From the IMG/VR virus record IMGVR_UViG_3300000116_000014, positions 12,959 to 66,478 of that record: a stretch of 53,520 nucleotides of DNA, one strand, 5' to 3'. Below are positions 1-6,540 of the stretch, in pieces; position 1 is the stretch's first letter; each line of letters starts with the position of its first letter. The notes under the pieces were generated by a model. It saw only the letters and a list, made by a program, of their open reading frames with translations. It was not told the origin of the DNA and ran no database searches. This DNA comes from a virus. The position numbers were made by a program, and so were the translations under genes.

Positions 1-126
1 GAACTTGTGGGAGCGATCAGGTCGCACATGGCCAGCCTAGACCATGCCGGCCGCATGACTTACATGGCCAGCCTAGTGACCACTGCTAAGGCTAACCCAG
101 CAGAGGCCGCAGCCGCGAACTTCTAA
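1..126 (+). CDS. C-terminal end of an unidentified protein (partial)
   Basis: The first 126 bases form an open frame running in from before the window and ending at TAA 124-126. The 41 visible residues are alanine-rich, contain two copies of the short string MASL, and end in AAAANF. The missing upstream part makes assignment impossible. Its presence shows that the plus-strand early operon begins outside the window. I infer it is genuine from the clean frame, the coding-like composition and the terminator-like or operator-like inverted repeat that follows. Confidence 0.6.
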   Translation, partial: ELVGAIRSHMASLDHAGRMTYMASLVTTAKANPAEAAAANF

Positions 127-160
127 AGCCCCCAAGAAACAGCTCTCTTAATTGAGGGTT

Positions 161-203
161 GTTTTGTTTAGGCGATTAATTCCCCTAGTCACCTAAACAA
201 AAC
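161..203. repeat. 12-bp perfect inverted repeat, operator or terminator
   Basis: GTTTTGTTTAGG at 161-172 is matched exactly by CCTAAACAAAAC at 192-203, with a 19-nt AT-rich spacer. It lies between the upstream partial gene and the ribosome-binding site of the gene at 235. The arms are AT-rich and there is no T-run after the second arm. It therefore fits a protein-binding operator or an mRNA hairpin better than a classical intrinsic terminator. Confidence 0.55.
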
Positions 204-234
204 GACCGTAATTAAACCACTGGAGATTGACCCT

Positions 235-486
235 ATGAAATTCATTAACACTAAAACCACCATCGCCACCATCGACCGCGAACTGGCCGCCTACAAAGAG
301 GGCGCTCAAATCATGAATCATTTTTTGTTGATTGCAAGCGACCGCATCAAAGAGCAAAGCAAAACCATTGCAGAGCTTGAGCGCGAGGTATCAGACCTGA
401 AGCACTCTCTTGAGATGGTCTCAATCGATAGTCAATCGTCCCTAGACATTACAAAACGTGCTCTTGCTCTGGAGGTGGCGTCATGA
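235..486 (+). CDS. Small coiled-coil early protein
   Basis: The product is 83 residues, started by ATG after GGAG with a normal spacing. Residues 30-70 are rich in E, K, L and I with heptad-like spacing (KTIAELEREVSDLKHSLEM), which suggests a coiled coil. No catalytic motif is visible. The stop overlaps the next start (TCATGA), so the two are translationally coupled. It is the first complete gene of the early block. Function unknown; a small dimeric accessory protein is the most that can be inferred. Confidence 0.8.
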   Translation: MKFINTKTTIATIDRELAAYKEGAQIMNHFLLIASDRIKEQSKTIAELEREVSDLKHSLEMVSIDSQSSLDITKRALALEVAS

Positions 487-1007
487 TTTCTATTCGCAAC
501 CAGATGATGGCACTGCTTCCAGATATGAAGCCCATTTCTACTCCGGATCATCCGGTGCAGGGAACCCACTCCAAACCCAGAGGTCGTGCTTATGGCGACT
601 TCTCAGACACCACCATTGACGGGTATAACCAAACCCGAATGGGGTATGAATTTGAGTCCTATTGCATCCCAGAATGGGTGCTAGCAGGCCCATGGAAGCA
701 CCACAGGGTGCAGATAGTCAAAGCCTGCCCTGCCACATGGTCTAGAGTTAATCAGTTTGGCGACAAGGTATACAAGCAACGCGCTTGTACCTTCGGACAG
801 AGTGCCCAGCACAGCCGGTTGGGTGATGATTATAAAGGCATGGAGCTGAGTAACTTATACGCATCCAAATTATTAGTTCAGGATACATTCAAGGAGCTAA
901 TCAAGTTACTTCCCTCTCCAAAGGGTCAACGATTAGATCAAAAGTATAAGAAGAGTTTACAACGAGTCCACTTAGTGTGGGAACCGAAGCAAAAGGAGAA
1001 GTCATAA
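483..1007 (+). CDS. Unknown 174-aa early protein carrying a palindrome insertion
   Basis: ATG follows GGAGG and overlaps the upstream stop. The product is basic, with many aromatic residues in the centre (GYEFESYCIPEWVLAGPWKH) and a lysine-rich C-terminus. I do not recognise a family. Residues 20-24 (PDHPV) are encoded by one copy of the 14-bp palindrome that also occurs between genes elsewhere. The stop overlaps the next ATG as TAATG. Confidence 0.75.
   Translation: MISIRNQMMALLPDMKPISTPDHPVQGTHSKPRGRAYGDFSDTTIDGYNQTRMGYEFESYCIPEWVLAGPWKHHRVQIVKACPATWSRVNQFGDKVYKQRACTFGQSAQHSRLGDDYKGMELSNLYASKLLVQDTFKELIKLLPSPKGQRLDQKYKKSLQRVHLVWEPKQKEKS
542..555. repeat. Dispersed palindrome, copy 1 (intragenic)
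   Basis: TCCGGATCATCCGG, embedded in the 174-aa early gene and read there as PDHP. The flanks (AC before, TG after) match the intergenic copy at 3286. One of seven copies in the window. Confidence 0.85.
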
Positions 1008-1222
1008 TGAGTGATTGTCAAGAGCGGGAAATAGATCAATCCATAAGGGCCGATGTGTATCAGGAGAACGGGTACAAGAATCGTACAGAGTATTTATCGT
1101 CATTGGCTTGGGAACATGAGGTCTCGATAGAGACGGTTCATCAGTACGCATATTTACTGGGGCCATCAGAGGATTTTGATGGGCTGGTGGCGGTATTGAT
1201 GGTGAAGAGGGGTGACGTATGA
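1007..1222 (+). CDS. Unknown small early protein (71 aa)
   Basis: The ATG at 1007 is preferred to an upstream in-frame ATG at 977 because AAGGAG lies 9 nt before it and it overlaps the upstream stop (TAATG). The product is mostly helical and acidic, with no recognised motif. Its last codons GDV-stop contain the ribosome-binding site and start of the next gene, the first case of a stereotyped junction that recurs along this block. Function unknown. Confidence 0.75.
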   Translation: MSDCQEREIDQSIRADVYQENGYKNRTEYLSSLAWEHEVSIETVHQYAYLLGPSEDFDGLVAVLMVKRGDV

Positions 1223-1416
1223 ATCAATATATGAAGTGGAACCATGGGTTCGTTAGCCATGCAATAGCTCAGTATGAGGAGGAGCAGCTGATTAACCTCA
1301 AGAGTATGGAGAGGTATAGGGGTGTGATTGAGGATCCTGATTACAGGTCTGCATCACCCACATTTAAAGAACGGGTGATATTGTCTGACCAAACATATTT
1401 GGAGTGGATTACTTGA
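1219..1416 (+). CDS. Unknown small early protein (65 aa)
   Basis: The start overlaps the previous stop (GTATGA) after a GAGGGG ribosome-binding site. The sequence is charged and helical (AQYEEEQLINLKSMERYRG) without identifiable domains. It is the last gene of the first early block: an intrinsic terminator follows within 30 bases and a 300-base non-coding region comes next. Confidence 0.75.
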   Translation: MNQYMKWNHGFVSHAIAQYEEEQLINLKSMERYRGVIEDPDYRSASPTFKERVILSDQTYLEWIT

Positions 1417-1438
1417 CACCCCAGGAATTACATTGAAA

Positions 1439-1469
1439 AGCCTAGCAGTTAATCTTGCTGGGTTTTTTT
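1439..1469 (+). terminator. Intrinsic terminator of first early block
   Basis: CCTAGCA and TGCTGGG pair (one G-U) around a short loop and are followed by seven T residues. It directly follows the 65-aa gene, so it ends the first plus-strand transcript. Confidence 0.85.
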
Positions 1470-1540
1470 ATGTCTATTGATTTTGTGTGGGTCAAACGAC
1501 AGGGCTTTGTGTGTGTTAGAGCTTTGTCGTTTGCTTATAT

Positions 1541-1722
1541 CTGTATAGGACAGAATGGCACTTGCCGATTTTTGGGGGCCGGTGGATATAAAGTCTTCAG
1601 AAGGGGTAAATGGGGTGTTGGCGTAGTCGTGTAGCCAGTACCTATAGTACCGTGAATCGCCTTGATAGTCAATGGCGGTGCGGGTTTAACTACTAAGTCC
1701 GGATCATCCGGAGGAGAACAAC
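1541..1722 (+). promoter_or_regulatory. Duplicated leader, copy 1, upstream of second early block
   Basis: The gap 1417-1722 holds the terminator and then this leader. Bases 1541-1590 match 6541-6590 at 41 of 50 positions, including the identical block GGCACTTGCCGATT. Weaker similarity (AGTCAAT, TTAAC, TACT) continues to a palindrome copy at 1698 that abuts the Shine-Dalgarno GGAGGAG of the gene at 1723. Short stems are possible (CTGT/ACAG at the start). This points to a conserved 5' leader or promoter region. No consensus sigma-70 promoter was convincing. Confidence 0.6.
1698..1712. repeat. Dispersed palindrome, copy 2 (overlaps RBS)
   Basis: TCCGGATCATCCGGA, a perfect 15-bp palindrome about its central base. 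Its right arm runs directly into GGAGGAG, the ribosome-binding site of the gene at 1723. A bound dimer, or an RNA hairpin with stem TCCGG/CCGGA, would sit over the translation start region. Confidence 0.85.
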
Positions 1723-1917
1723 ATGATAAAACAAGAATTGATTGACGAGGCATTGAGTCGGGTAATTGTTGACGTATTTGTAGGTGACATCACCGCTATT
1801 CAGGAGTTACTTAGACTTACACCCCGAAAAATACTATTAGGTTTCCTAGATGAAGAGAGAGCGGCAGAACTTAAACTCCGTCTGGATAACCCATTCCCTA
1901 CGGAGGACAAGTCATGA
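1723..1917 (+). CDS. Unknown small early protein (64 aa)
   Basis: ATG is preceded by a strong GGAGGAG. It is the first gene of the second early block, behind the leader and palindrome. The product looks alpha-helical (two amphipathic helices, DEALSRVIVDVF and EERAAELKLRL). No family recognised. It overlaps the next start as ATGA. Confidence 0.75.
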   Translation: MIKQELIDEALSRVIVDVFVGDITAIQELLRLTPRKILLGFLDEERAAELKLRLDNPFPTEDKS

Positions 1918-2069
1918 ACAGACAGACAAAAATGGAATTGAAAAGAGAGTTAGCGATACTCGGATGGAGCATCGTCAAGGCAATGTTCTTTTGCTTCTTC
2001 GTCCTCGCCCTATCATGGTCACTGGTAACAGTGGCTGTGACGTTCCAGATAATTCAGATAGGAGGTTAA
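1914..2069 (+). CDS. 51-aa single-pass membrane protein
   Basis: ATG 1914 overlaps the preceding stop (TCATGA) after GGAGG. The basic N-terminus (MNRQTKMELKRE) is followed by a hydrophobic stretch of about 25 residues (residues 19-45, rich in F, L, V, A) and a short polar tail. This predicts an inner-membrane protein with its N-terminus in the cytoplasm. Early phage membrane peptides often affect host division, exclusion or transport, but nothing here identifies which. Confidence 0.7.
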   Translation: MNRQTKMELKRELAILGWSIVKAMFFCFFVLALSWSLVTVAVTFQIIQIGG

Positions 2070-2071
2070 GT

Positions 2072-2293
2072 ATGTGTAATACATGCCCGACTAAATGTAA
2101 TGCCGAAGTGGTGCAGTATGTACCGCTAGGCTATCACCACAAGGAAGTAATCTCTAAGTGTGGTAGCACTGGCCACACTGGAGAAGAACTTAGGTGTGAT
2201 CGATGCGAGAACATCAAGCCTTGGTACATATGTGAGGGCTGCGGCTCTGACATCAGCGAATATGACTGCCCTCGTGGCTGTGGAGAACAATAA
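2072..2293 (+). CDS. Cysteine-rich zinc-ribbon protein (73 aa)
   Basis: The start at 2072 has GGAGG a few bases upstream; longer in-frame extensions lack a ribosome-binding site and cross the membrane-protein gene. The product has cysteines in pairs: CNTC and C9 at the N-terminus, CDRC, CEGC, and two more near the C-terminus (YDCPRGCGEQ). This pattern fits one or two zinc ribbons. A nucleic-acid or protein-binding role is inferred. The stop overlaps the next start (TAATGA). Confidence 0.75.
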   Translation: MCNTCPTKCNAEVVQYVPLGYHHKEVISKCGSTGHTGEELRCDRCENIKPWYICEGCGSDISEYDCPRGCGEQ

Positions 2294-2694
2294 TGATTTC
2301 ATATGCAGATAAGTACAGCCAAGTAATAGTATCTCAAACTCTAGAATCTGAGAGTGCAGAGTATGAGGCAGCAAAACGAAACCCATACGGAGAAATTAAT
2401 CCGAACAAGTTTCTTCAGTCCATCATCAACTGGAAGACTAACATAAGTCATCTCGACTATATCCTCTGGGTATCTCCTATCAATGTAACCGAGGATGGAG
2501 TCGCCTATGAAATAGATTGGGGTACTCACATCCATTCGGTCGTATCTTCAAGTGAGAAATGCTTGGTTGAATATGTCGATGATGAATTGTTCAAGGTGAC
2601 CGCACCTGTTGGGGGTGAAAGACGTTTCGCAATGCGAGGAGGGTTTATTAACAATTCCAACACTCTCGTACCAAGCTGGGGGTCACACTCATGA
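2293..2694 (+). CDS. Unknown early protein (133 aa)
   Basis: Translationally coupled to the zinc-ribbon gene by TAATG. The C-terminal half is beta-rich with repeated aromatic and hydroxyl residues. No domain, signal or membrane segment is recognisable. It ends in an ATGA overlap with the next gene. Function unknown. Confidence 0.7.
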   Translation: MISYADKYSQVIVSQTLESESAEYEAAKRNPYGEINPNKFLQSIINWKTNISHLDYILWVSPINVTEDGVAYEIDWGTHIHSVVSSSEKCLVEYVDDELFKVTAPVGGERRFAMRGGFINNSNTLVPSWGSHS

Positions 2695-3284
2695 GGGAAG
2701 AAACGATCACTATCTATAACTACTCTGAGCTGTCGGATAAGGCTAAGGAAAATGCCTATGAAAACTTCGTGATGAATAATGAGCACCACTTTGCAGAGGA
2801 AGGTATGGATACCCTCATATCTTTTCTTAAATGGTCTGGCATAAGCATAGGTAGATACGAGATAGGTGCCTATCAATATAGCTATATCAGAACGGATATA
2901 CCTGAAGATTGTCAGGAGGAAATACGAACCATGGAGGTCGAGTGTCGCCTACTAGGTCTTGATGAACAGGATACAGAGGACAGACTCTTACAATCGTTTG
3001 ACCAAATGCAGATAGATATAAATCATCTCTCACCAAATCACCCAGATGAGAGTCTAAATCACTGGGGCAGTGGGTGGTGCATGACTGACGATATCATTCA
3101 CTACTGGGATACACACTTGAAAGAAAACCCTCTCGATAACATCGGTGCGCTTCATGCTGTGGTTGATGGAGCACTATCTCAAATGGTAGCCGACTTGGAG
3201 CATCAAGATTCGAGGGAATACTTCGAGGAGGTTATGCAAGATTATCATCAGAATGAGTACCTAGAAGACGGAACCCTACACTAA
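2691..3284 (+). CDS. Conserved phage protein with YxxxELSDKAKExA N-terminus (197 aa)
   Basis: The N-terminus IYNYSELSDKAKENAYENF resembles a family of uncharacterised phage and plasmid proteins that begin with 'ELS(D/E)KAKE(K/N)A', recognised here from memory of the motif only. The rest is acidic, with many histidine and tryptophan residues (WGSGWC at about 125) and a helical C-terminus. No catalytic signature is evident. The gene ends just before a palindrome copy and so is the last gene of its sub-block. Confidence 0.75.
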   Translation: MREETITIYNYSELSDKAKENAYENFVMNNEHHFAEEGMDTLISFLKWSGISIGRYEIGAYQYSYIRTDIPEDCQEEIRTMEVECRLLGLDEQDTEDRLLQSFDQMQIDINHLSPNHPDESLNHWGSGWCMTDDIIHYWDTHLKENPLDNIGALHAVVDGALSQMVADLEHQDSREYFEEVMQDYHQNEYLEDGTLH

Positions 3285-3285
3285 C

Positions 3286-3299
3286 TCCGGATCATCCGG
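3286..3299. repeat. Dispersed palindrome, copy 3 (intergenic)
   Basis: TCCGGATCATCCGG lies two bases after a stop codon and is followed by TGGAGAA, the ribosome-binding site of the gene at 3313. The same layout (palindrome, one base, GGAGAA) is seen at copy 4. Confidence 0.85.
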
Positions 3300-3312
3300 T
3301 GGAGAAATCACT

Positions 3313-3513
3313 ATGGAAAACTTAAGACTAAGAAACGTACAGGTAGGTGGCATTTGCATGGCTGACTACCCAGACTTCGTGGATGCGTATATCTCTTACG
3401 CAGAAGATTCTAATGGGAAAGCCTTGACTGATGAGCAGTTGGAGACCCTGACTAATGAGCATCAGGATTTTGTGCAAGAGTGGGCGCACGATGAAATTAT
3501 GGGGAGAGTGTAA
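3313..3513 (+). CDS. Conserved small phage protein with DYPDFVDAYI motif (66 aa)
   Basis: GGAGAA lies 8 nt before the ATG. The core DYPDFVDAYISYAED followed by an acidic helix (LTDEQLETLTNE) resembles a short protein family common in phages of marine bacteria. This is recognition by motif, and no biochemical role is known to me. The gene follows palindrome copy 3 and overlaps the next start (TAATG). Confidence 0.75.
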   Translation: MENLRLRNVQVGGICMADYPDFVDAYISYAEDSNGKALTDEQLETLTNEHQDFVQEWAHDEIMGRV

Positions 3514-3839
3514 TGAAACTCTATGTGAACGAAAGCCGCACCCAATGGGCTGGTACTCAAGCGGATGCCAAGAAAGAACTTGGTAAGTATGAGGCATTTG
3601 ATGTGCCTGTGGATAAGTCTGGCTTGCTAGCGTTCCTCAATAAGGAGTCAGGATTTAACATAGATCCTGTTGAGGTTGAGCAGCAACCAGTGGTGACCAA
3701 TCAACGTGACACACGCCCTCTTAATGACACTCTAGTGGGACGCTGTAACCTAGTTGAATTAAAGGAACTGTCTACCATGATGAACGTACTTTTGAATCGT
3801 ACATGGAACGACATGGATAAATTAACGGAGGACGTATGA
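3513..3839 (+). CDS. Conserved phage protein MKLYVNESRTQWAGTQ-type (108 aa)
   Basis: The N-terminus KLYVNESRTQWAGTQADA looks like a short conserved phage protein family of unknown function. A beta-strand start, a polar linker around residues 50-75, then a helical C-terminus. The last three residues EDV are encoded by GAGGACGTA, which carries the ribosome-binding site and overlaps the next ATG. Confidence 0.75.
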   Translation: MKLYVNESRTQWAGTQADAKKELGKYEAFDVPVDKSGLLAFLNKESGFNIDPVEVEQQPVVTNQRDTRPLNDTLVGRCNLVELKELSTMMNVLLNRTWNDMDKLTEDV

Positions 3840-4012
3840 AAACTTATACAGTTGTGTGGGAGGTAGAGTTAGATGCTGACAGTCACAGAGAAGCTGCTGA
3901 GGAAGCACGGAGTATGCAGTTAGATGCCTACTCTGAAGCTACGTTTTTCGATGTTACTTGTTTGGATGCTAAAGGTAATGAAATTGAAATAGGAGTTGAT
4001 TTAAATGGGTAA
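3836..4012 (+). CDS. Small beta-alpha protein (58 aa)
   Basis: The start at 3836 overlaps the previous stop after GGAGGAC. The sequence KTYTVVWEVELDADSHREAA is a beta strand followed by a helix rich in A and E, a fold typical of small phage early proteins. A similar strand-helix-strand layout is seen in the 56-aa product at 5458, so the two could be distant paralogues. It overlaps the next gene by 8 nt. Confidence 0.65.
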   Translation: MKTYTVVWEVELDADSHREAAEEARSMQLDAYSEATFFDVTCLDAKGNEIEIGVDLNG

Positions 4013-4343
4013 ATTAAGCAATCAGGAAGTAAGTAGCTACGTTAATAATCTTAAACCGTTCGAGACCAATAGCGGTAGCATATTTTCAGATGGAGGTAGG
4101 GACAAAGGGTTATACGCTGTCTACTCCTACGGGTATCACTTCCCGATGTACGTCTACGACACTGCATCTAAACAATGGTTCGGGAACCACGACAAATACA
4201 GCAACACCACCTCACGCCATCAGAATTGTGCCCAGCCTAGCGCCAAGATACATTGGATGGGAACCCGCGACATGAAGCTGCTCACTGCCGCCGGTTCCCT
4301 AGCTAGAAGGTGTGCCAATAGAATGAAAGGAGAAGCAGCATGA
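4005..4343 (+). CDS. Conserved phage protein with YSYGYHFPMYVYD core (112 aa)
   Basis: The central block (YAVYSYGYHFPMYVYD, then W-x-G-N-x-x-K-Y-S-x-T-T-S-R-H-Q) is a pattern I recognise from many uncharacterised phage and plasmid proteins, where it forms a compact domain rich in aromatic residues. The role is unknown. The start overlaps the previous stop by 8 nt, and an AAAGGAGAA site for the next gene lies in its 3' end. Confidence 0.8.
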   Translation: MGKLSNQEVSSYVNNLKPFETNSGSIFSDGGRDKGLYAVYSYGYHFPMYVYDTASKQWFGNHDKYSNTTSRHQNCAQPSAKIHWMGTRDMKLLTAAGSLARRCANRMKGEAA

Positions 4344-4531
4344 CATCTGATCAACTAAAACTTTTAGCGGCTGTTAACAATGCAGAGTTAGTGCTTAGAA
4401 AAACACGATCAGTCATAGAGGATGCAGAGGCGTCTATTAAATTTTGTAAATTAACTGAGAAGGTTTACCTCAGAAAACTAAGGGCGTCTAAGGCAGCTTT
4501 AAGTAATAACAGGAAGGGAGCTTCAGTATGA
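4340..4531 (+). CDS. Small helical basic protein (63 aa)
   Basis: ATG overlaps the upstream stop (GCATGA) after AAAGGAG. Nearly all residues are in long charged helices (LVLRKTRSVIEDAEASIKF), net basic, and compatible with a coiled-coil hairpin. No recognised family. Coupled by ATGA to the next gene. Confidence 0.7.
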   Translation: MTSDQLKLLAAVNNAELVLRKTRSVIEDAEASIKFCKLTEKVYLRKLRASKAALSNNRKGASV

Positions 4532-4848
4532 TCAAAGTAACCCAGCGTATGTTAAACAAGTCGATCATCGATGCTAACAAAGCGGTGACGTCATTTGTTA
4601 ATGACAATCTGCCCCAAGGGTATGAGGGTCTAACAGATAAGATCACCTACCCTGCCCTAATAGGACGTCCTGATGAATGGACTGATGGCTGGATAGAGTC
4701 TGAGCTAAGGCTTTATAAACGGATACGAGGTGACAAACTTTTGTCAATCAAAAACTTAGGCAAGATAGCTGATGTTGGTGACGTCTTGACCTTTGATTCA
4801 ACTGATGGCGTCAGTGTTTTGATAACTGTAACCAAGGGGGATGTATGA
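4528..4848 (+). CDS. Unknown early protein (106 aa)
   Basis: It starts inside the previous stop after AAGGGAG. Mixed alpha/beta, with WTDGWIESELRLYKRIRG in the middle and a C-terminal beta-rich part ending TKGDV. The final codons hold the GGGGGATGTATGA junction that starts the next gene. No motif points to a function. Confidence 0.7.
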   Translation: MIKVTQRMLNKSIIDANKAVTSFVNDNLPQGYEGLTDKITYPALIGRPDEWTDGWIESELRLYKRIRGDKLLSIKNLGKIADVGDVLTFDSTDGVSVLITVTKGDV

Positions 4849-5246
4849 GTAAATTATATATCGTTTTAGACAGTGAACACCGCATGTGCGATGTAGGCTT
4901 TAACGAAGGCGGGTGCAGCGTGTGGAGTACATACGAGGATGCTTTGCAGTCAGCCCATACAGAACATGCAAGACCCTATGGCCTAACGAATCAAGAAGGA
5001 CTAGATGAAGATTGTCCCTATTATGATTATCAAATTCTAATTGTTGAAAAGATAGGTCACTCAGTCAACCAATGTGAAGTTTACCTGCCAAAAAAAGTAG
5101 ACTTTGATTTTGTTATGGACACCTTTGTATCTGTTCGAGCGCCCGAAGGTACTGACCCTGACGATCTTATTAAAGAGGCCAAGATTAGGTTTCAAGACGT
5201 AGCAAAGAATACTAACTTTGATGTGGTTTTAAAGGAGGATGTATGA
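4845..5246 (+). CDS. Unknown acidic early protein (133 aa)
   Basis: It begins at the GGGGATGTATGA junction. The product is acidic, starting with a beta strand (KLYIVLDSE). It carries DCPYYDYQILIVEKIG in the centre and an EVYLPKK...FVSVRAPEG section that may be a second strand-helix unit. It ends LKEDV, again overlapping the next start. Function unknown. Confidence 0.7.
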   Translation: MSKLYIVLDSEHRMCDVGFNEGGCSVWSTYEDALQSAHTEHARPYGLTNQEGLDEDCPYYDYQILIVEKIGHSVNQCEVYLPKKVDFDFVMDTFVSVRAPEGTDPDDLIKEAKIRFQDVAKNTNFDVVLKEDV

Positions 5247-5449
5247 GTAAAAGATTCTGTACTTACATGAGTGATTCCAATGACTTAACTGATCGTCCGA
5301 TTAGATTTATAGTGGAAGGCCAAAGCCTACCTGACGATTGGTCTGAGTATGTATGGCAGTACGCCAAGGATGGGGACGAAGCAGTTAGCCAACATGTGGA
5401 AAAGCATGATCTCTGGCAAAAAGATCGGGTAGAGAAACACACCTACTAG
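5243..5449 (+). CDS. Unknown small acidic protein (68 aa)
   Basis: ATG within GGAGGATGTATGA. The acidic product has several tryptophans (DDWSEYVWQYAKDGDEAV). The stop TAG is immediately followed by GGAGGATGTATG, so here the junction motif lies just outside the coding frame instead of encoding the C-terminus. No family recognised. Confidence 0.7.
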   Translation: MSKRFCTYMSDSNDLTDRPIRFIVEGQSLPDDWSEYVWQYAKDGDEAVSQHVEKHDLWQKDRVEKHTY

Positions 5450-5457
5450 GAGGATGT

Positions 5458-5628
5458 ATGAAAAAATATAACGTTTACATTACTTATCCAGTTAAACATA
5501 GCTATGAAGTAGAAGCAGAAAATGAAGATGAAGCTAAACAAATGGCTTGTGAAGGCGAAGGCTATATCACAACAGAATATGTGGAGTACAAAACTGAGAT
5601 TGAAATAACCGAAGGAGGAGGCGTATGA
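5458..5628 (+). CDS. Small beta-alpha-beta protein (56 aa)
   Basis: AGGAGGATGT precedes the ATG. KKYNVYITYPVKHSYEVEAENEDEAKQMA is a beta hairpin and helix of the type common in short phage proteins, and the C-terminus has another strand (VEYKTEIEITE). It ends GGGV, encoded by GGAGGAGGCGTATGA, and overlaps the next ATG. Possibly a distant relative of the 58-aa product at 3836. Function unknown. Confidence 0.7.
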   Translation: MKKYNVYITYPVKHSYEVEAENEDEAKQMACEGEGYITTEYVEYKTEIEITEGGGV

Positions 5629-5831
5629 GTAAAGCTGAATCTATATATGAATGGTTCCAAGATCACTTCGATACCTTCGAGTGCTATCCCATGGATTGGA
5701 TTGATTACGCTGACACTGACTTCACTCACACTGATGCAGGTTATGAAGAAGTAGGACGGCTATATAATTGGGACGAATGTTGGGCCATATTGAACGAGCA
5801 TTATCCAAATGTTAAGTGGAGGATGAACTAA
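5625..5831 (+). CDS. Unknown acidic small protein (68 aa)
   Basis: The start lies inside the GGAGGAGGCGTATGA junction. The product is strongly acidic and rich in aromatics (YEWFQDHFDTFECYPMDWIDYADTD has many D, W, F and Y residues). Such acidic, aromatic small proteins can mimic nucleic acid or bind host proteins, but that is inference only. The stop lies directly against the next start. Confidence 0.7.
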   Translation: MSKAESIYEWFQDHFDTFECYPMDWIDYADTDFTHTDAGYEEVGRLYNWDECWAILNEHYPNVKWRMN

Positions 5832-5990
5832 ATGTCTAGTAAAGGTCACTGGTTTCCTTGCGGGAACATAAACATGAAAGGACGTAAGACACAGAAAGCT
5901 CCTTGTGGGTGCTGTAGTGAAATACAGAACCAAAAAGACAAGCTCCTTATAAAAATACATAGAAAAGAAGCTAAGGAGACTTATGACTAA
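5832..5990 (+). CDS. 52-aa cysteine-containing basic protein
   Basis: ATG at 5832 lies about 9 nt after GGAGG, which sits in the end of the previous gene. Cysteines occur as FPCGN and APCGCC, separated by a basic stretch (KGRKTQK), followed by a lysine-rich helix. A minimal zinc knuckle is possible. Function unknown; too small for firm assignment. Confidence 0.6.
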   Translation: MSSKGHWFPCGNINMKGRKTQKAPCGCCSEIQNQKDKLLIKIHRKEAKETYD

Positions 5991-6007
5991 CCAATAACGG
6001 AGGACGT

Positions 6008-6316
6008 ATGGACTATAAGAACAAACCAAAGGTAGCAGTATGTCAGGAGTGTGATTCAGAAGATCTTTCTGCCACAGGGTACTTGTTATGGGATAAAGAT
6101 AAAGGCGACTGGCTTTCTAATCCTAACGATGAGTTGCATGGTGTTTGGTGTTTCGACTGTGATGGCGAATGTATCGTAGACTACATAACAGAAGAGGAAC
6201 TGAAGTTACGTCAGGTAAAAGGAAGGCTCCTCAGTTCTAAGGGTGTCTATAATATAGATCTATACAAAGGAATGGATGCTGGTGCTATCTATAAAAAACT
6301 TCAGGGGGATGTATGA
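6008..6316 (+). CDS. Zinc-ribbon protein, paralogue A (102 aa)
   Basis: The ribosome-binding site is CGGAGGACGT. Two knuckles, VCQECDS near residue 12 and WCFDCDGEC near residue 50, enclose a beta-rich region, a classic four-cysteine ribbon. It is followed by VDYITEEELKLRQVK. The next gene encodes a shorter protein with the same knuckles and the same tail, so the pair is a tandem duplication. Binding of nucleic acid or host protein is likely by fold; the target is unknown. It ends LQGDV at another junction motif. Confidence 0.8.
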   Translation: MDYKNKPKVAVCQECDSEDLSATGYLLWDKDKGDWLSNPNDELHGVWCFDCDGECIVDYITEEELKLRQVKGRLLSSKGVYNIDLYKGMDAGAIYKKLQGDV

Positions 6317-6540
6317 AAACTTATGCCGTCTGTCAGGAGTGTGATTCACTGGAGATTGAAGGATTAGCAACTGTCTTCTGGGATCATGTCGTAGGTGAAT
6401 GGGTGCTACCTCGTGGGGATTATATATATGATTCTGTCTGGTGCCCTCGATGTGAAGGCGAATGTAACGTGGACTATCTAACAGAAGAAGAGCTGAAGGT
6501 ACGTCAGGTAAAGACTAGACTACAAGGTGTCAGTGTATAA
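6313..6540 (+). CDS. Zinc-ribbon protein, paralogue B (75 aa)
   Basis: It shares with its upstream neighbour the blocks VCQECDS, WC-x-x-C-x-GEC, VDYxTEEEL and RQVK, at the same spacing, but lacks the 25-residue C-terminal extension. Starts in the GGGGGATGTATGA junction. It is the last gene of its block: the stop is immediately followed by the second copy of the duplicated leader. Confidence 0.8.
   Translation: MKTYAVCQECDSLEIEGLATVFWDHVVGEWVLPRGDYIYDSVWCPRCEGECNVDYLTEEELKVRQVKTRLQGVSV

Noticed and set aside
1535-1753. Minus-strand frame of 72 codons in the long early gap
   Set aside because: It covers the duplicated leader, has a proline/cysteine-rich unlikely composition and is not preserved in the second leader copy at 6541.
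2526-2876. Minus-strand frame of 116 codons
   Set aside because: Overlaps two coupled plus-strand genes and has no Shine-Dalgarno.
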